Origin: Clostridia bacterium
Lineage (GTDB): Bacteria > Bacillota > Clostridia > Oscillospirales > CAG-272
Reading direction: 5' to 3'
DNA: 33,128 bases
NCBI GenBank assembly: GCA_017412675.1
Contig: JAFPWV010000214.1
Location: 1-33,128, forward strand
The translations under genes and the position numbers were made by a program. Shown here in pieces: positions 1 to 8,104 of this stretch; the first letter of the stretch is position 1, and every line of letters begins with the position of its first letter. The notes beneath the pieces were generated by a model that had not been told where the DNA came from, did no database searches, and was given only the letters and a program-made list of their open reading frames with translations.

Positions 1-163
1 AGGCCGCCGGGGTGAACCGAGTAGTCCCGGACGCGCGGGACCCGTTACGTCCCTGCCGATCGGCACGAGTGCCGTGTGTTTTTGCACGGAATCCGGGTGG
101 TACCGCGGTGAAAGCCGTCCCTGATGCTGCGAGTTTTTCGCATCGGCAGGGATTTTTTATTGT
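1..163 (+). promoter_or_regulatory. T-box leader of pheS, 3' part (antiterminator and terminator)
   Basis: This is the downstream half of a T-box leader; the specifier stem lies outside the window. The conserved T-box core GGGTGGTACCGCGG is at 95-108. It can pair with CCGTCCC at 115-121 to form the antiterminator. The competing terminator runs from about 118 to 152 and is followed by a T run at 153-158. Known T-box leaders sense uncharged tRNA, and the position upstream of pheS implies tRNA-Phe. The segment at 50-60 is perfectly complementary to 142-152 in the terminator's 3' arm, so a third pairing is possible. Confidence 0.88.
118..158 (+). terminator. T-box-controlled intrinsic terminator
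   Basis: The arms TCCCTG/ATGC and GCAT/CAGGGA close a hairpin with a small asymmetric bulge, followed by a T-rich tail at 153-158. Its 5' arm overlaps the pairing partner of the T-box core, as expected for a transcription-attenuation switch. Confidence 0.8.
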
Positions 164-244
164 CCCCCGCGCACATGGTTTCCCGCCGCCGGAACCGCCG
201 GACCCCCCGAACCATCGAAACCATCGAAAGGAAATATTCGACAC

Positions 245-1258
245 ATGAGAGAGACCCTCGAAAGAATCAGGAGAGAGGCGATGGAAGCGCTCGCCTCTCC
301 GTCGGCGGAGCTGGAAGAACTCCGCATCCGCTATCTCGGCAAGAAGGGCGAGCTGACCGCCGTTCTGCGCGGCATGGGCAAGCTGTCCGCCGAGGAGCGT
401 CCCGTCATCGGGCAGCTGGCGAACGACGTCCGCGCCGAGATCGAAAAGAAGATCGACGAGCTCGCGTCGGCCGCTAAGGGCAAGGCGATGGAAACGAAGC
501 TCGCCGCGGAAAAGCTCGACGTTACCGTCCCCGGAGATCCCATCCGCGCCGGTCATTTCCACCCGCTCGCGCTCGTGCAGCGTCAGCTTGAGGACATCTT
601 CCTCGGCATGGGCTATTCCATCGTGGACGGCCCCGAGGTGGAGTACGACTACTACAACTTCCAGGCCCTGAACATCCCGCCGGATCATCCCGCGCGCGAC
701 ACGCAGGACACGTTCTATATCACCGACAGCATTCTCCTCCGCTCCCAGACCTCCCCGGTGCAGGCCCGCGTGATGGAGAAGACCCAGCCCCCGATCAAGA
801 TCATTTCCCCCGGCCGTGTGTATCGCTCCGACGCGGTGGACGCCACCCATTCCCCGCTCTTCCACCAGCTCGAAGGGCTCGTGATCGACAAGGGCATCAC
901 CATGGGCGACCTCAAAGGCGCGCTCGAGATGTTCGCCAAGCGCATGTTCGGTGAGCAGACCAAGATCCGTTTCCGCCCGCACCACTTCCCGTTCACGGAA
1001 CCGTCCGCCGAGGTCGACGTCTCCTGCTTCGTCTGCGGCGGCACGGGCTGCCGTCTCTGCAAGGGCGAGGGCTGGATCGAGATCCTCGGCGCGGGCATGG
1101 TCCACCCGAACGTGCTGCGCAACTGCGGCATCGACCCTGAAGTCTACTCCGGCTTTGCGTTCGGTCTCGGCATCGAGCGCATCGCGCTGCTCAAATATCA
1201 CATTGACGACATGCGTCTGCTCTACGAGAACGATATCCGCTTCCTGAATCAGTTCTAA
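245..1258 (+). CDS. pheS: Phenylalanine-tRNA ligase alpha subunit
   Basis: The 337-aa product is the catalytic alpha subunit of the cytoplasmic alpha2-beta2 enzyme that charges tRNA-Phe. The N-terminal 80 or so residues form the charged coiled-coil arm. The class II core follows, with motif 2 in the [19 protein letters not shown] region and motif 3 near [11 protein letters not shown] four-Cys stretch ([12 protein letters not shown]) is typical of Firmicute PheS. Length is normal for the family. An AAAGGA ribosome site at 227-232 lies 12 nt before the ATG, which is slightly long. The gene follows the T-box leader directly. It is separated from pheT by a repeat block and a kinase-like gene, whereas pheS and pheT are usually adjacent. 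Confidence 0.97.
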   Translation: MRETLERIRREAMEALASPSAELEELRIRYLGKKGELTAVLRGMGKLSAEERPVIGQLANDVRAEIEKKIDELASAAKGKAMETKLAAEKLDVTVPGDPIRAGHFHPLALVQRQLEDIFLGMGYSIVDGPEVEYDYYNFQALNIPPDHPARDTQDTFYITDSILLRSQTSPVQARVMEKTQPPIKIISPGRVYRSDAVDATHSPLFHQLEGLVIDKGITMGDLKGALEMFAKRMFGEQTKIRFRPHHFPFTEPSAEVDVSCFVCGGTGCRLCKGEGWIEILGAGMVHPNVLRNCGIDPEVYSGFAFGLGIERIALLKYHIDDMRLLYENDIRFLNQF

Positions 1259-1262
1259 CCGG

Positions 1263-1631
1263 GCGGCGCCCCGGGACACATGGCGGCCCCCACCTTCGGC
1301 AGGGCCGCTGGGCGGTGCCCGGTGACACAAGACGGCCTCCACCTTCGCCGCGATGCGGCTCGGCAGGGCCGTTCACCAACACTGTTGAGCGGTGCCCGGT
1401 GACACGAGGCGGCCTCCACCTTCGGCAGGGCTGCCGGGCAGTGCCCGGGGACACATGGCGGCCTCCACCTTCGCCGCGATGCGGCTCGGCAGGGCCGTTC
1501 ACCAATACTGTTGAGCGGTACCCGGGGACACATGGCGGCCTCCACCTTCGGCAGGGCTGCCGGGCGGTGCCCGGGGACACGAGACGGCCTCCACCTTCGC
1601 CGCGATGCGGCTCGGCAGGGCCGCTGATCGG
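1263..1631. repeat. Tandem repeat block, 126-bp dimeric unit, about three copies
   Basis: This block fills the 400-bp gap between pheS and the kinase-like gene. Short units of about 49 bp start at 1263, 1389 and 1515. They alternate with long units of up to 77 bp starting at 1312, 1438 and 1564. The higher-order period is therefore exactly 126 bp. All units share a core close to GGCGGCCTCCACCTTCG. Long units add GCCGC-GAT-GCGGC, a 5-bp hairpin. The short units at 1389 and 1515 carry CGGCAG-GG-CTGCCG, a 6-bp hairpin. Because 126 is a multiple of three, several frames stay open through the block on both strands. I take these as non-coding shadows. Confidence 0.92.
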
Positions 1632-1659
1632 GGAAATCATTCCACACGGAGGAAACAAG

Positions 1660-2202
1660 ATGTTTGTTATCGGCATCGCGGGCGGCACCTGCTCCGGCAA
1701 GAGCACCCTCGCGGACAAGCTTGCGTCCCATTACGGCGACCGCGCGAAGGTCATGCACATGGACGCGTATTTCAGGAAGCCGTCCATCACGACCATCGCC
1801 CCCATCACGGGCAAGACCTACGTCGAGCACAACCACCCGGACGCGCTCTACCTCGATCGGCTCTACGCGGATTTCGACGCGGTGATCGCGGAAGGAAAAG
1901 AAGACATTCTCATCATGGAAGGGCTCTTTGCCCTCTATCTCGAACCGATCCGCTCGAAGTGCGACCTGAAGCTCTACGTCGATCTCGACAGCGACGAGCG
2001 GCTCGTGCGGCGCATCCGCCGGTTCACCTCCTTCGGACAGACGTTCGACGAGGTGACGGACCGCTACATCGATACGGTGCGCTTCCGCCACAACGAGCTC
2101 ATCGAACCCACCCGCTGGCATGCGGACATGGTGGTGAACGGCAACGCGGGGCAGACCTCCGTCGACATCCTCACCGCCTACATCGACAGCCGGATCGGCT
2201 GA
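1660..2202 (+). CDS. Uridine-kinase-like P-loop NTPase
   Basis: The 180-aa product resembles the uridine kinase / phosphoribulokinase family, which phosphorylates small hydroxylated substrates such as uridine. The Walker A loop GGTCSGKST is at residues 8-16. A DAYF segment near residue 36 matches the acidic substrate-binding motif of Udk. An IMEGLFAL segment fits the Walker B region. It is shorter than typical Udk (about 205-215 aa), so the substrate is uncertain. The ATG at 1660 is preferred because CGGAGGA lies 6 nt upstream and the family fold begins at MFVIGIAGG. The frame stays open upstream through the repeat block, but that extension looks like repeat translation. The gene sits between pheS and pheT and is presumably under the same T-box control. 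Confidence 0.85.
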   Translation: MFVIGIAGGTCSGKSTLADKLASHYGDRAKVMHMDAYFRKPSITTIAPITGKTYVEHNHPDALYLDRLYADFDAVIAEGKEDILIMEGLFALYLEPIRSKCDLKLYVDLDSDERLVRRIRRFTSFGQTFDEVTDRYIDTVRFRHNELIEPTRWHADMVVNGNAGQTSVDILTAYIDSRIG

Positions 2203-2238
2203 TTTTCCGGCATACGAAAGAAAGGGACTTTACAGCGT

Positions 2239-4650
2239 ATGAATCTCTCCATGAAATGGCTGGCGGACTACACGGACGTCAGTGATATCACCATCAAGGA
2301 ATACTGTGACCGCATGACCATGTCCGGCTCGAAGGTCGAGGGCTACGAAGAGCTCGGGAACGACGTCTCCGGCGTGATCTGCGGAAAGATTTTGAAGATC
2401 GACCGGCATCCAAACGCCGAACGCCTCGTGATCTGCCAGGTGGATATCGGCGCGGCAGAACCGATCCAGGTCATCACGGCGGCGACAAACGTTTTTGAAG
2501 GCGCGCTCGTTCCCGTGGCCGTCGACGGCGCGCACCTTCCGGGCGACGTGAAGATCAAGCGCGGCAAGCTCCGCGGCGAGGTCTCCGAAGGCATGTTCTG
2601 CTCCATCGCGGAGCTCGGACTGACCTTGCACGACATGCCGGGCGCTGTCGAGGACGGGATCCTCATTCTCGGGGACGTCGGGCTCGGCGATATCCCGCTC
2701 GGCGCGGACATGGTGAAGGAGCTCGGTCTGCGCGACATCGTGGTCGAATTCGAGATCACCTCGAACCGTCCGGACTGCCTCTCAGTACTCGGGCTGGCCC
2801 GCGAGACCGCCGTCACCTTCGGCCGTCCGCTCGATCTGCCTCCGATCAAGAAGCCCACTCCCTGCCCGGACGGCGATTCCATCGAAAACTATCTCTCCGT
2901 GGACGTCGTGAACACCGAAAAGTGCTACCGCTACTCCGCGAGAGTCGTCAAGAACGTGAAGATCGGTCCCTCTCCGCTGTGGCTCCGCATGAAGCTCCGG
3001 GCCTCCGGCGTCCGTCCGATCAACAACATCGTCGACATCACGAACTTCGTCATGCTCGAATACGGCCAGCCGATGCACGCCTTCGACTACCGCTGCCTCG
3101 ACGGCTCGAAGATCGTGGTCCGCTCTGCAGAGGAAGGCGAGGAATTCGTCTCCCTCGATTCGATCCCGCACACGCTCGAGAGCTCCATGCTCGTGATCGC
3201 CGACGAAAAGAAGGCCGTCGCGCTGGCGGGCGTCATGGGCGGTGAGAACAGCGAGATCACGGACTCCACCGCGACCGTCGTCTTCGAGTCCGCGACCTTC
3301 CATCCGGGTTCCGTCCGCGTCACGGCGAAGAAGCTCGGGATGCGCACCGAATCCTCCTCCCGCTTCGAGAAGGGCCTCGACTCCGAGAACACCATGCCGG
3401 CGCTCGACCGGGCGTGCGAGATGGTGGAGCTGCTCGGCGCGGGTCAGGTCGTGAACGGCACGATCGACGTCTATCCCGTCCCGAAGAAGAAGGTCACCCT
3501 GCCCCTCGATGCGGACGTCATCAACGGCTTCCTCGGCGTGAACCTGACGCAGGAAACCATGGCCGAGACCATGAAGAAGCTCGAGTTCGAGGTCTCCGAC
3601 GATCAGAGAACCATCACGGTCCCCTCCTTCCGCGACGACGTGCGCTGCATGAACGACATCGCCGAGGAGATCCTCCGCATGTACGGTTACGACAAGATCC
3701 AGGCGACCCTCTCCTCCTCCGCGACGCCGACCCTCGGCGCTCGGACCGAGAGACAGAATTTCGACAACACCCTGCACGACACCCTCGTCGGCATGGGCAT
3801 GAACGAGATCGAGACCTTCTCCTTCATCAGCCCGTCGTGGTACGACAAGATCCGCCTCCCCGCGGACGATGTGCGCCGGAAGTGCGTCGTGATCTCCAAT
3901 CCCCTCGGCGAGGACACCTCTGTCATGCGCACGACCACCCTGCCCTCCATGCTCAAGGTGCTCGGCGACAACTACAACGTGAAGAACCGCGACGTGAAGC
4001 TCTTCGAGATGTCGAAGGTCTATCTGCCCACCGAGTCGGACAAGCTGCCCGATGAACCCGCGCGTCTGACCTTCGGGATGCTGACGCCCGAGAACAATGC
4101 GTTCTACGCGCTGAAGGGCTATATCGAAGCGATCCTCGCGCTCGCGGGGACCGAAGAACCCGTGTTCCGCGCCTGCACGTCCGAGCCGACCTTCCATCCC
4201 GGCCGCTGCGCCGAGGTCTATGTCGGCGACGTCCGCATCGGCGTCTTCGGCGAAGCGCATCCGGCGACCTCGGCGGCGTACGGCATCGAAGGCGGCGTCT
4301 ATCTCGCCGAGCTTTCGACCGACGCGCTTTATGACTGCCGCCGCACCGCGATCGTCTATCACCAGATCCCGAAGCATCCCGCCATCGAGCGCGACTTCTC
4401 CTTCGTGGCGGACGAGGCGATCGAAGCGGCGTCCGTCGCCTCCGTCATCCGGGCGGCAAGCCGTCTCGTCGCAAGCGTCTCCCTCTTCGATATCTACCGC
4501 GGACCGCAGATCGGCGATGGGCGGAAGAGCATGTCCTACGCGGTGATGCTCCGCGCCGCCGACCGCACCCTGACCGACACGGAAGCGGACGAGGCGGTCT
4601 CGAAGATCCTCGCGGCCCTCGAAGAAAAGCTCGGCATCAAGCTGAGATAA
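2239..4650 (+). CDS. pheT: Phenylalanine-tRNA ligase beta subunit
   Basis: The 803-aa product is the beta subunit, which binds tRNA and edits mischarged Tyr. The EMAP/OB-type tRNA-binding domain lies at about residues 40-150. The B3/B4 editing region is at about 210-390, the B5 domain at about 405-475 and a catalytic-like core at about 490-690. The C-terminal ferredoxin-like anticodon-binding domain is at about 710-803, opening near KHPAIERDFSFV. Length is normal for bacterial PheT. It starts 36 nt after the kinase-like gene, with AAAGGG about 12 nt before the ATG. Confidence 0.97.
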   Translation: MNLSMKWLADYTDVSDITIKEYCDRMTMSGSKVEGYEELGNDVSGVICGKILKIDRHPNAERLVICQVDIGAAEPIQVITAATNVFEGALVPVAVDGAHLPGDVKIKRGKLRGEVSEGMFCSIAELGLTLHDMPGAVEDGILILGDVGLGDIPLGADMVKELGLRDIVVEFEITSNRPDCLSVLGLARETAVTFGRPLDLPPIKKPTPCPDGDSIENYLSVDVVNTEKCYRYSARVVKNVKIGPSPLWLRMKLRASGVRPINNIVDITNFVMLEYGQPMHAFDYRCLDGSKIVVRSAEEGEEFVSLDSIPHTLESSMLVIADEKKAVALAGVMGGENSEITDSTATVVFESATFHPGSVRVTAKKLGMRTESSSRFEKGLDSENTMPALDRACEMVELLGAGQVVNGTIDVYPVPKKKVTLPLDADVINGFLGVNLTQETMAETMKKLEFEVSDDQRTITVPSFRDDVRCMNDIAEEILRMYGYDKIQATLSSSATPTLGARTERQNFDNTLHDTLVGMGMNEIETFSFISPSWYDKIRLPADDVRRKCVVISNPLGEDTSVMRTTTLPSMLKVLGDNYNVKNRDVKLFEMSKVYLPTESDKLPDEPARLTFGMLTPENNAFYALKGYIEAILALAGTEEPVFRACTSEPTFHPGRCAEVYVGDVRIGVFGEAHPATSAAYGIEGGVYLAELSTDALYDCRRTAIVYHQIPKHPAIERDFSFVADEAIEAASVASVIRAASRLVASVSLFDIYRGPQIGDGRKSMSYAVMLRAADRTLTDTEADEAVSKILAALEEKLGIKLR

Positions 4651-4695
4651 GATCCTCCGTCAATTTTCAGAATCTGACAGAAAGGTGTGACCACT

Positions 4696-5265
4696 ATGCT
4701 GACCTATCCCATGACCATCGCGGGCCTGAAGCGCGAGCTCCCGATCTGCCCGCTGAACGAGAATCTCGCCATCGGCGCGTTCGTCATCTTCGGCGACCCC
4801 GAGCTCACGACCGCCGCGGCACAGGCGCTTCTCGACCGCGCGCCGGAATACGACTACATCATCACCGCGGAGGCGAAGGGCATTCCGCTGGCGCATGAGA
4901 TGGCGCGGCTCGCCGGGAACCAGAAGTATTTCATCGCGCGCAAGAAGGCGAAGGCCTATATGTCCGGCGTGTTCGAGGTGAAGGTCCACTCCATCACGAC
5001 GGCGGGCGAGCAAAGCCTGTTCCTCGACCGCGCGGACGCCAACCTCATCCGCGGCGCGAAGATCCTGATTGTGGACGACGTCATCTCCACGGGCGAATCG
5101 CTGCACGCGGTAGAAGAGCTCGTGAACGAGGCCGGCGGCTGCATCGTCGGACGGATGACCATCCTCGCGGAGGGCGACGCGCAGACCCGTGACGACATCA
5201 TCTACCTCGAGAAGCTCCCGCTCTTCAAGCCCGACGGCACCGTGATCCCGGAATCCATGCACTAA
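4696..5265 (+). CDS. Adenine-phosphoribosyltransferase-like purine PRTase
   Basis: The 189-aa product is a type I phosphoribosyltransferase that transfers the phosphoribosyl group of PRPP to a base. The PRPP loop VDDVISTGES is at residues 126-135. The TAEAKGIPLA segment near residue 58 matches the Apt-type region. I chose the ATG at 4696 because AAAGG at 4681-4685 lies 10 nt upstream. A GTG at 4687, three codons earlier, would leave almost no spacing. It is the last gene before the terminator at 5281. Its sequence diverges from textbook Apt, so xanthine or another base is possible. Confidence 0.85.
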   Translation: MLTYPMTIAGLKRELPICPLNENLAIGAFVIFGDPELTTAAAQALLDRAPEYDYIITAEAKGIPLAHEMARLAGNQKYFIARKKAKAYMSGVFEVKVHSITTAGEQSLFLDRADANLIRGAKILIVDDVISTGESLHAVEELVNEAGGCIVGRMTILAEGDAQTRDDIIYLEKLPLFKPDGTVIPESMH

Positions 5266-5280
5266 ACCGAAACAGAAAAC

Positions 5281-5307
5281 GACCGGCGGAATTCCGTCGG
5301 TTTTTTC
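5281..5307 (+). terminator. Intrinsic terminator after the pheS-apt cluster
   Basis: ACCGGCGG and CCGTCGGT form an 8-bp stem (one G·U pair) around an AATT loop, followed by six T residues at 5301-5306. Confidence 0.85.
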
Positions 5308-5336
5308 TTGCAAATCGCGCCGAATTGCGGTATAAT
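5308..5336 (+). promoter_or_regulatory. Sigma-A promoter of radA
   Basis: TTGCAA at 5308-5313 and a perfect TATAAT at 5331-5336 are separated by 17 nt. The promoter starts inside the tail of the preceding terminator. Confidence 0.85.
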
Positions 5337-5365
5337 AAGAAAAAGTATCTCTTGCGAGGACCTCC

Positions 5366-6754
5366 ATGATGAAATCGAAAACTATCTATGTCTGCTCCGA
5401 ATGCGACTACCAAAGCGCGAAATGGCTCGGACGGTGTCCGCAGTGCAACGCGTGGAACTCCTTCACCGAGGAGACTTTCACCGAGCCCGCGAAGACCTCC
5501 GGCGCCCGTCCGCGTCTGGCCGTCCACGGAGAACGGGAGCATGCCGTCCGCTTCGGCGATTTTGCCATGCCCGAATACATCCGCCACTCGACCGGCATCG
5601 GCGAGCTCGACCGTGTGCTCGGCGGCGGGCTGGTCGAGGGATCGGTCGTCCTGCTCGCGGGGGAACCGGGCATCGGCAAATCCACCCTGCTCATGCAGCT
5701 CTGCGGGCAGATTGGGGATTCCTGCAAGGTGCTCTACGTCTCCGGCGAGGAGTCGAAGGGCCAGCTCAAAATGCGGGCGGAGCGGCTCGGCGTCGCGGCG
5801 GAATATCTCTACGTCCTGACGGAGACCTCGATCGGGGACATCCTCGCGGAATACGACAAGATCAAGCCGGATCTCATGATCGTCGACTCGATCCAGACCG
5901 TCGTGGCGGAGGAGATCTCGTCGGCGGGCGGCAGCGTGACGCAGGTGCGGGAATGCGCCTCCCTGCTCATCAACCGGGCCAAAGCGGACGGGGCGTCGGT
6001 CGTAATCGTCGGGCACGTCAACAAGGAGGGCGGGATCGCCGGGCCGAAGGTGCTCGAGCACATGGTCGACGCGGTTCTGACCTTCGAGGGCGACCGCCGG
6101 ACCCCGCACCGGATCGTGCGCGCGACGAAGAACCGCTTCGGCTCCACCAACGAGATCGGCGTCTTCGAGATGGAAGAGCACGGCCTCGAGGAGGTGGCGA
6201 ATCCCTCGGCGATGCTGCTCGAAGGGCGTCCGACAGGGGTGAGCGGGAGCTGCGCCGTGTGCATCATGGAGGGCAGCCGGCCGCTCATCGCGGAGATCCA
6301 GGCGCTGGTGACGCCGACGGTCTTCCCCGCTCCGCGGCGGACGGCGAACGGCATCGACTACAACCGGATGTGCCTCTTGCTCGCGGTCCTCGAAAAGCGG
6401 CTGGGGCTGAAATTCTCGGCGTGCGACGTGTATCTCAACGTCATCGGCGGGATCCGGATCGACGAGCCTGCGGCGGACGCGGCGGCGTGCTTCGCAATGA
6501 TCTCCTCGCTGCGCGACATCCCGGTCCCGGACGACATGATCGCATTCGGGGAGCTCGGGCTGTCGGGCGAATTCCGCTCGGTGGTCTCGGTCGAGCAGCG
6601 GGTGAACGAGGCGTTCCGGCTGGGCTTCTCGCAGGTCGTGCTTCCGAAGCGATGCGCGGCGAAGGCGGGCGAGGCAGACGTCGAGCTCGTGAAGATGAAC
6701 GGCATCTACGACGCGCTGAAGATCTTCTCGGAGAAGGAACAGAAGAAAGAATAA
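5366..6754 (+). CDS. radA: DNA repair protein RadA
   Basis: The 462-aa product is the RecA-like ATPase that helps process recombination intermediates. A four-cysteine zinc finger lies at C10, C13, C24 and C27. Walker A GEPGIGKS is at residues 99-106 and a Walker B-like LMIVDS near 170. The RadA-specific KNRFG motif is at 255-259, and a Lon-protease-like C-terminal domain follows. Length is normal. ATG codons at 5366 and 5369 both fit the GAGGA site at 5356-5360. The gene is alone between its own promoter and a terminator shared with the convergent regulator. Confidence 0.96.
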   Translation: MMKSKTIYVCSECDYQSAKWLGRCPQCNAWNSFTEETFTEPAKTSGARPRLAVHGEREHAVRFGDFAMPEYIRHSTGIGELDRVLGGGLVEGSVVLLAGEPGIGKSTLLMQLCGQIGDSCKVLYVSGEESKGQLKMRAERLGVAAEYLYVLTETSIGDILAEYDKIKPDLMIVDSIQTVVAEEISSAGGSVTQVRECASLLINRAKADGASVVIVGHVNKEGGIAGPKVLEHMVDAVLTFEGDRRTPHRIVRATKNRFGSTNEIGVFEMEEHGLEEVANPSAMLLEGRPTGVSGSCAVCIMEGSRPLIAEIQALVTPTVFPAPRRTANGIDYNRMCLLLAVLEKRLGLKFSACDVYLNVIGGIRIDEPAADAAACFAMISSLRDIPVPDDMIAFGELGLSGEFRSVVSVEQRVNEAFRLGFSQVVLPKRCAAKAGEADVELVKMNGIYDALKIFSEKEQKKE

Positions 6755-6761
6755 AAAAGAG

Positions 6762-6803
6762 AATCCCCCGGAATCGCGTGTTGGTGCGTCCGGGGGATTT
6801 TTC
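6762..6803. terminator. Bidirectional terminator between radA and the XRE gene
   Basis: AATCCCCCGGA at 6762-6772 and TCCGGGGGATT at 6789-6799 form a perfect 11-bp stem. A T run follows on the plus strand, and an A-rich run at 6752-6760 gives U residues on the minus strand. Confidence 0.88.
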
Positions 6804-6806
6804 TCG

Positions 6807-7937
6807 TTATGTTTCCGCGAACAATTCGTTGACACGGCCGCGGATGAAGTCGAAACGCGCCTGTCCCGCGGCGGAGGTGACATGCGCGGCGTTCCCGCAT
6901 CCTTCGGTTTCTTCTTTGGTGATGCAAAGTGTGGTCGTCGGGTAATCCAGCGAATACCGCGCGAGGAGCGAGGTGTGGCAGTTCTTCTCCGGCATGACCG
7001 GATACCCCCACACATCCGTGACGCCGTACGGTCCCGGCGCCAGACCGCCCCATACCGCGTCCGCCGCCTCGGCACAGTCCCGCGCGTGCCGGAGAGCGTT
7101 CAGCGCGTTTTCCTCGTCGCCGAGGTCGGCATAGCGTTCCGCCAGCGCGATATACACCCGCGAAAGATCCTGATTCAGCCTGAGATAATCTCCGTCTTCA
7201 AAGTAGACGCGATAGAATTCCGGGATCTTTTCGAGGAGTCTGATCGCATCCTCGCTGCCGAAAAACGGTTTGCCGTCCATCTGCGTGAGCGCGAACATAT
7301 AAATGTCGTCGCAGAGGGAGAGGAAATCCCCCTTGATGTCGTGATGTAAGCCGTAGATCTTATCCATCCCCACCGCGAGAAGTCTTTCCAGCTGTCGATG
7401 CGAAAAGGAAAGGTTCGGTACGCTCTCCGCGATCCGCAGGGCTTCGTCCCGCATGCCCTTTTCTTTGTAGGTAATGCAGAGCCATCCCTCCGCCTCGTTT
7501 TTCAGATACGCATCCCTCGTCCCTTCCCGGACTGTTTCGAGGAGCTTGACCCGCTCTTTCCAGCGCTTTTCGTAGGTCTCGGGCTCGTCATAATAATCAA
7601 GAGCCTGCGCAAGCCTGAGCATCAACTCATAGGAAGACGGGTTTTCCGCCAGCCCCTGCCGGTAGATTTCGATCTTTTCCTTGTGCCCGCACCGCTCCGC
7701 GCGGTCCATGATGGCATTGATCTTCTTTTCCTGATTGGTCAGGTCGATCCCGAGCAGGACATCCGCCGACACGCTGAAGATGCTGCAAAGCTGCGGGATC
7801 TGGCTGATGTCCGGCGCGTTCCGGTCGCATTCCCAACCGGAGACGGCGGCAGCCGTGAGGCCGAGGAATTCGGCAAGCTGCTCCTGCGTAATATCGTGCT
7901 GGCGGCGGAGCTGCCGGATGGTTGTTCCGATAGACAT
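6807..7937 (-). CDS. XRE-family regulator with TPR-like helical region
   Basis: The 376-aa product starts with a Cro/C1-type helix-turn-helix at about residues 6-60 (TQEQLAEFLGLTAAAVSGWE). The remaining 300 or so residues are predicted helical and resemble the TPR-like regions of Firmicute XRE regulators, which often sense peptides or other ligands. No membrane segment or catalytic motif is visible. AAAGGAGA lies 8 nt before the ATG. It has its own promoter. The target is not evident. The neighbouring lipoprotein gene is a candidate only by proximity. Confidence 0.85.
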   Translation of the reverse strand: MSIGTTIRQLRRQHDITQEQLAEFLGLTAAAVSGWECDRNAPDISQIPQLCSIFSVSADVLLGIDLTNQEKKINAIMDRAERCGHKEKIEIYRQGLAENPSSYELMLRLAQALDYYDEPETYEKRWKERVKLLETVREGTRDAYLKNEAEGWLCITYKEKGMRDEALRIAESVPNLSFSHRQLERLLAVGMDKIYGLHHDIKGDFLSLCDDIYMFALTQMDGKPFFGSEDAIRLLEKIPEFYRVYFEDGDYLRLNQDLSRVYIALAERYADLGDEENALNALRHARDCAEAADAVWGGLAPGPYGVTDVWGYPVMPEKNCHTSLLARYSLDYPTTTLCITKEETEGCGNAAHVTSAAGQARFDFIRGRVNELFAET

Positions 7938-7979
7938 ATCATTTCTCCTTTGTTGTTTGATTCCGGTACCGTTGGGTTT

Positions 7980-8008
7980 ATTTTACCCGGCGGAGCGTGC
8001 TGCCGCAA
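7980..8008 (-). promoter_or_regulatory. Promoter of the XRE gene
   Basis: On the minus strand, TTGCGG (8003-8008) and TAAAAT (7980-7985) are spaced by 17 nt. They lie about 42 nt upstream of the ATG. Confidence 0.7.
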
Positions 8009-8072
8009 GAGGGCGTTCGTGTGACGGAGGTACAGTTTGGCTTGAGTTTTCAATACCCGCTTGAACAGGTGA

Positions 8073-8103
8073 AAGAGAAAGAACCCGGGGATGGGTTCTC
8101 TTT
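8073..8103 (-). terminator. Terminator-like hairpin after the lipoprotein gene
   Basis: AGAACCC and GGGTTCT form the stem core immediately after the stop codon, with imperfect pairing extending into flanking GA- and TC-rich runs. The tail is TC-rich instead of a pure T run. A closely similar hairpin follows the GH27 gene at 10474-10502. Confidence 0.55.
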
Positions 8104-8104
8104 C

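Noticed and set aside
1263-1631. CRISPR array
   Set aside because: The repeats have no regular unique spacers, the unit is dimeric with a 126-bp period, and no cas gene is present.
1315-1659. N-terminal extension of the uridine-kinase-like protein
   Set aside because: The frame is open only because the repeat period is a multiple of three. The ribosome site and the family fold point to the ATG at 1660.
2782-4377. 531-aa minus-strand ORF opposite pheT
   Set aside because: It is a high-GC antisense shadow of pheT with biased composition and no recognisable domain.
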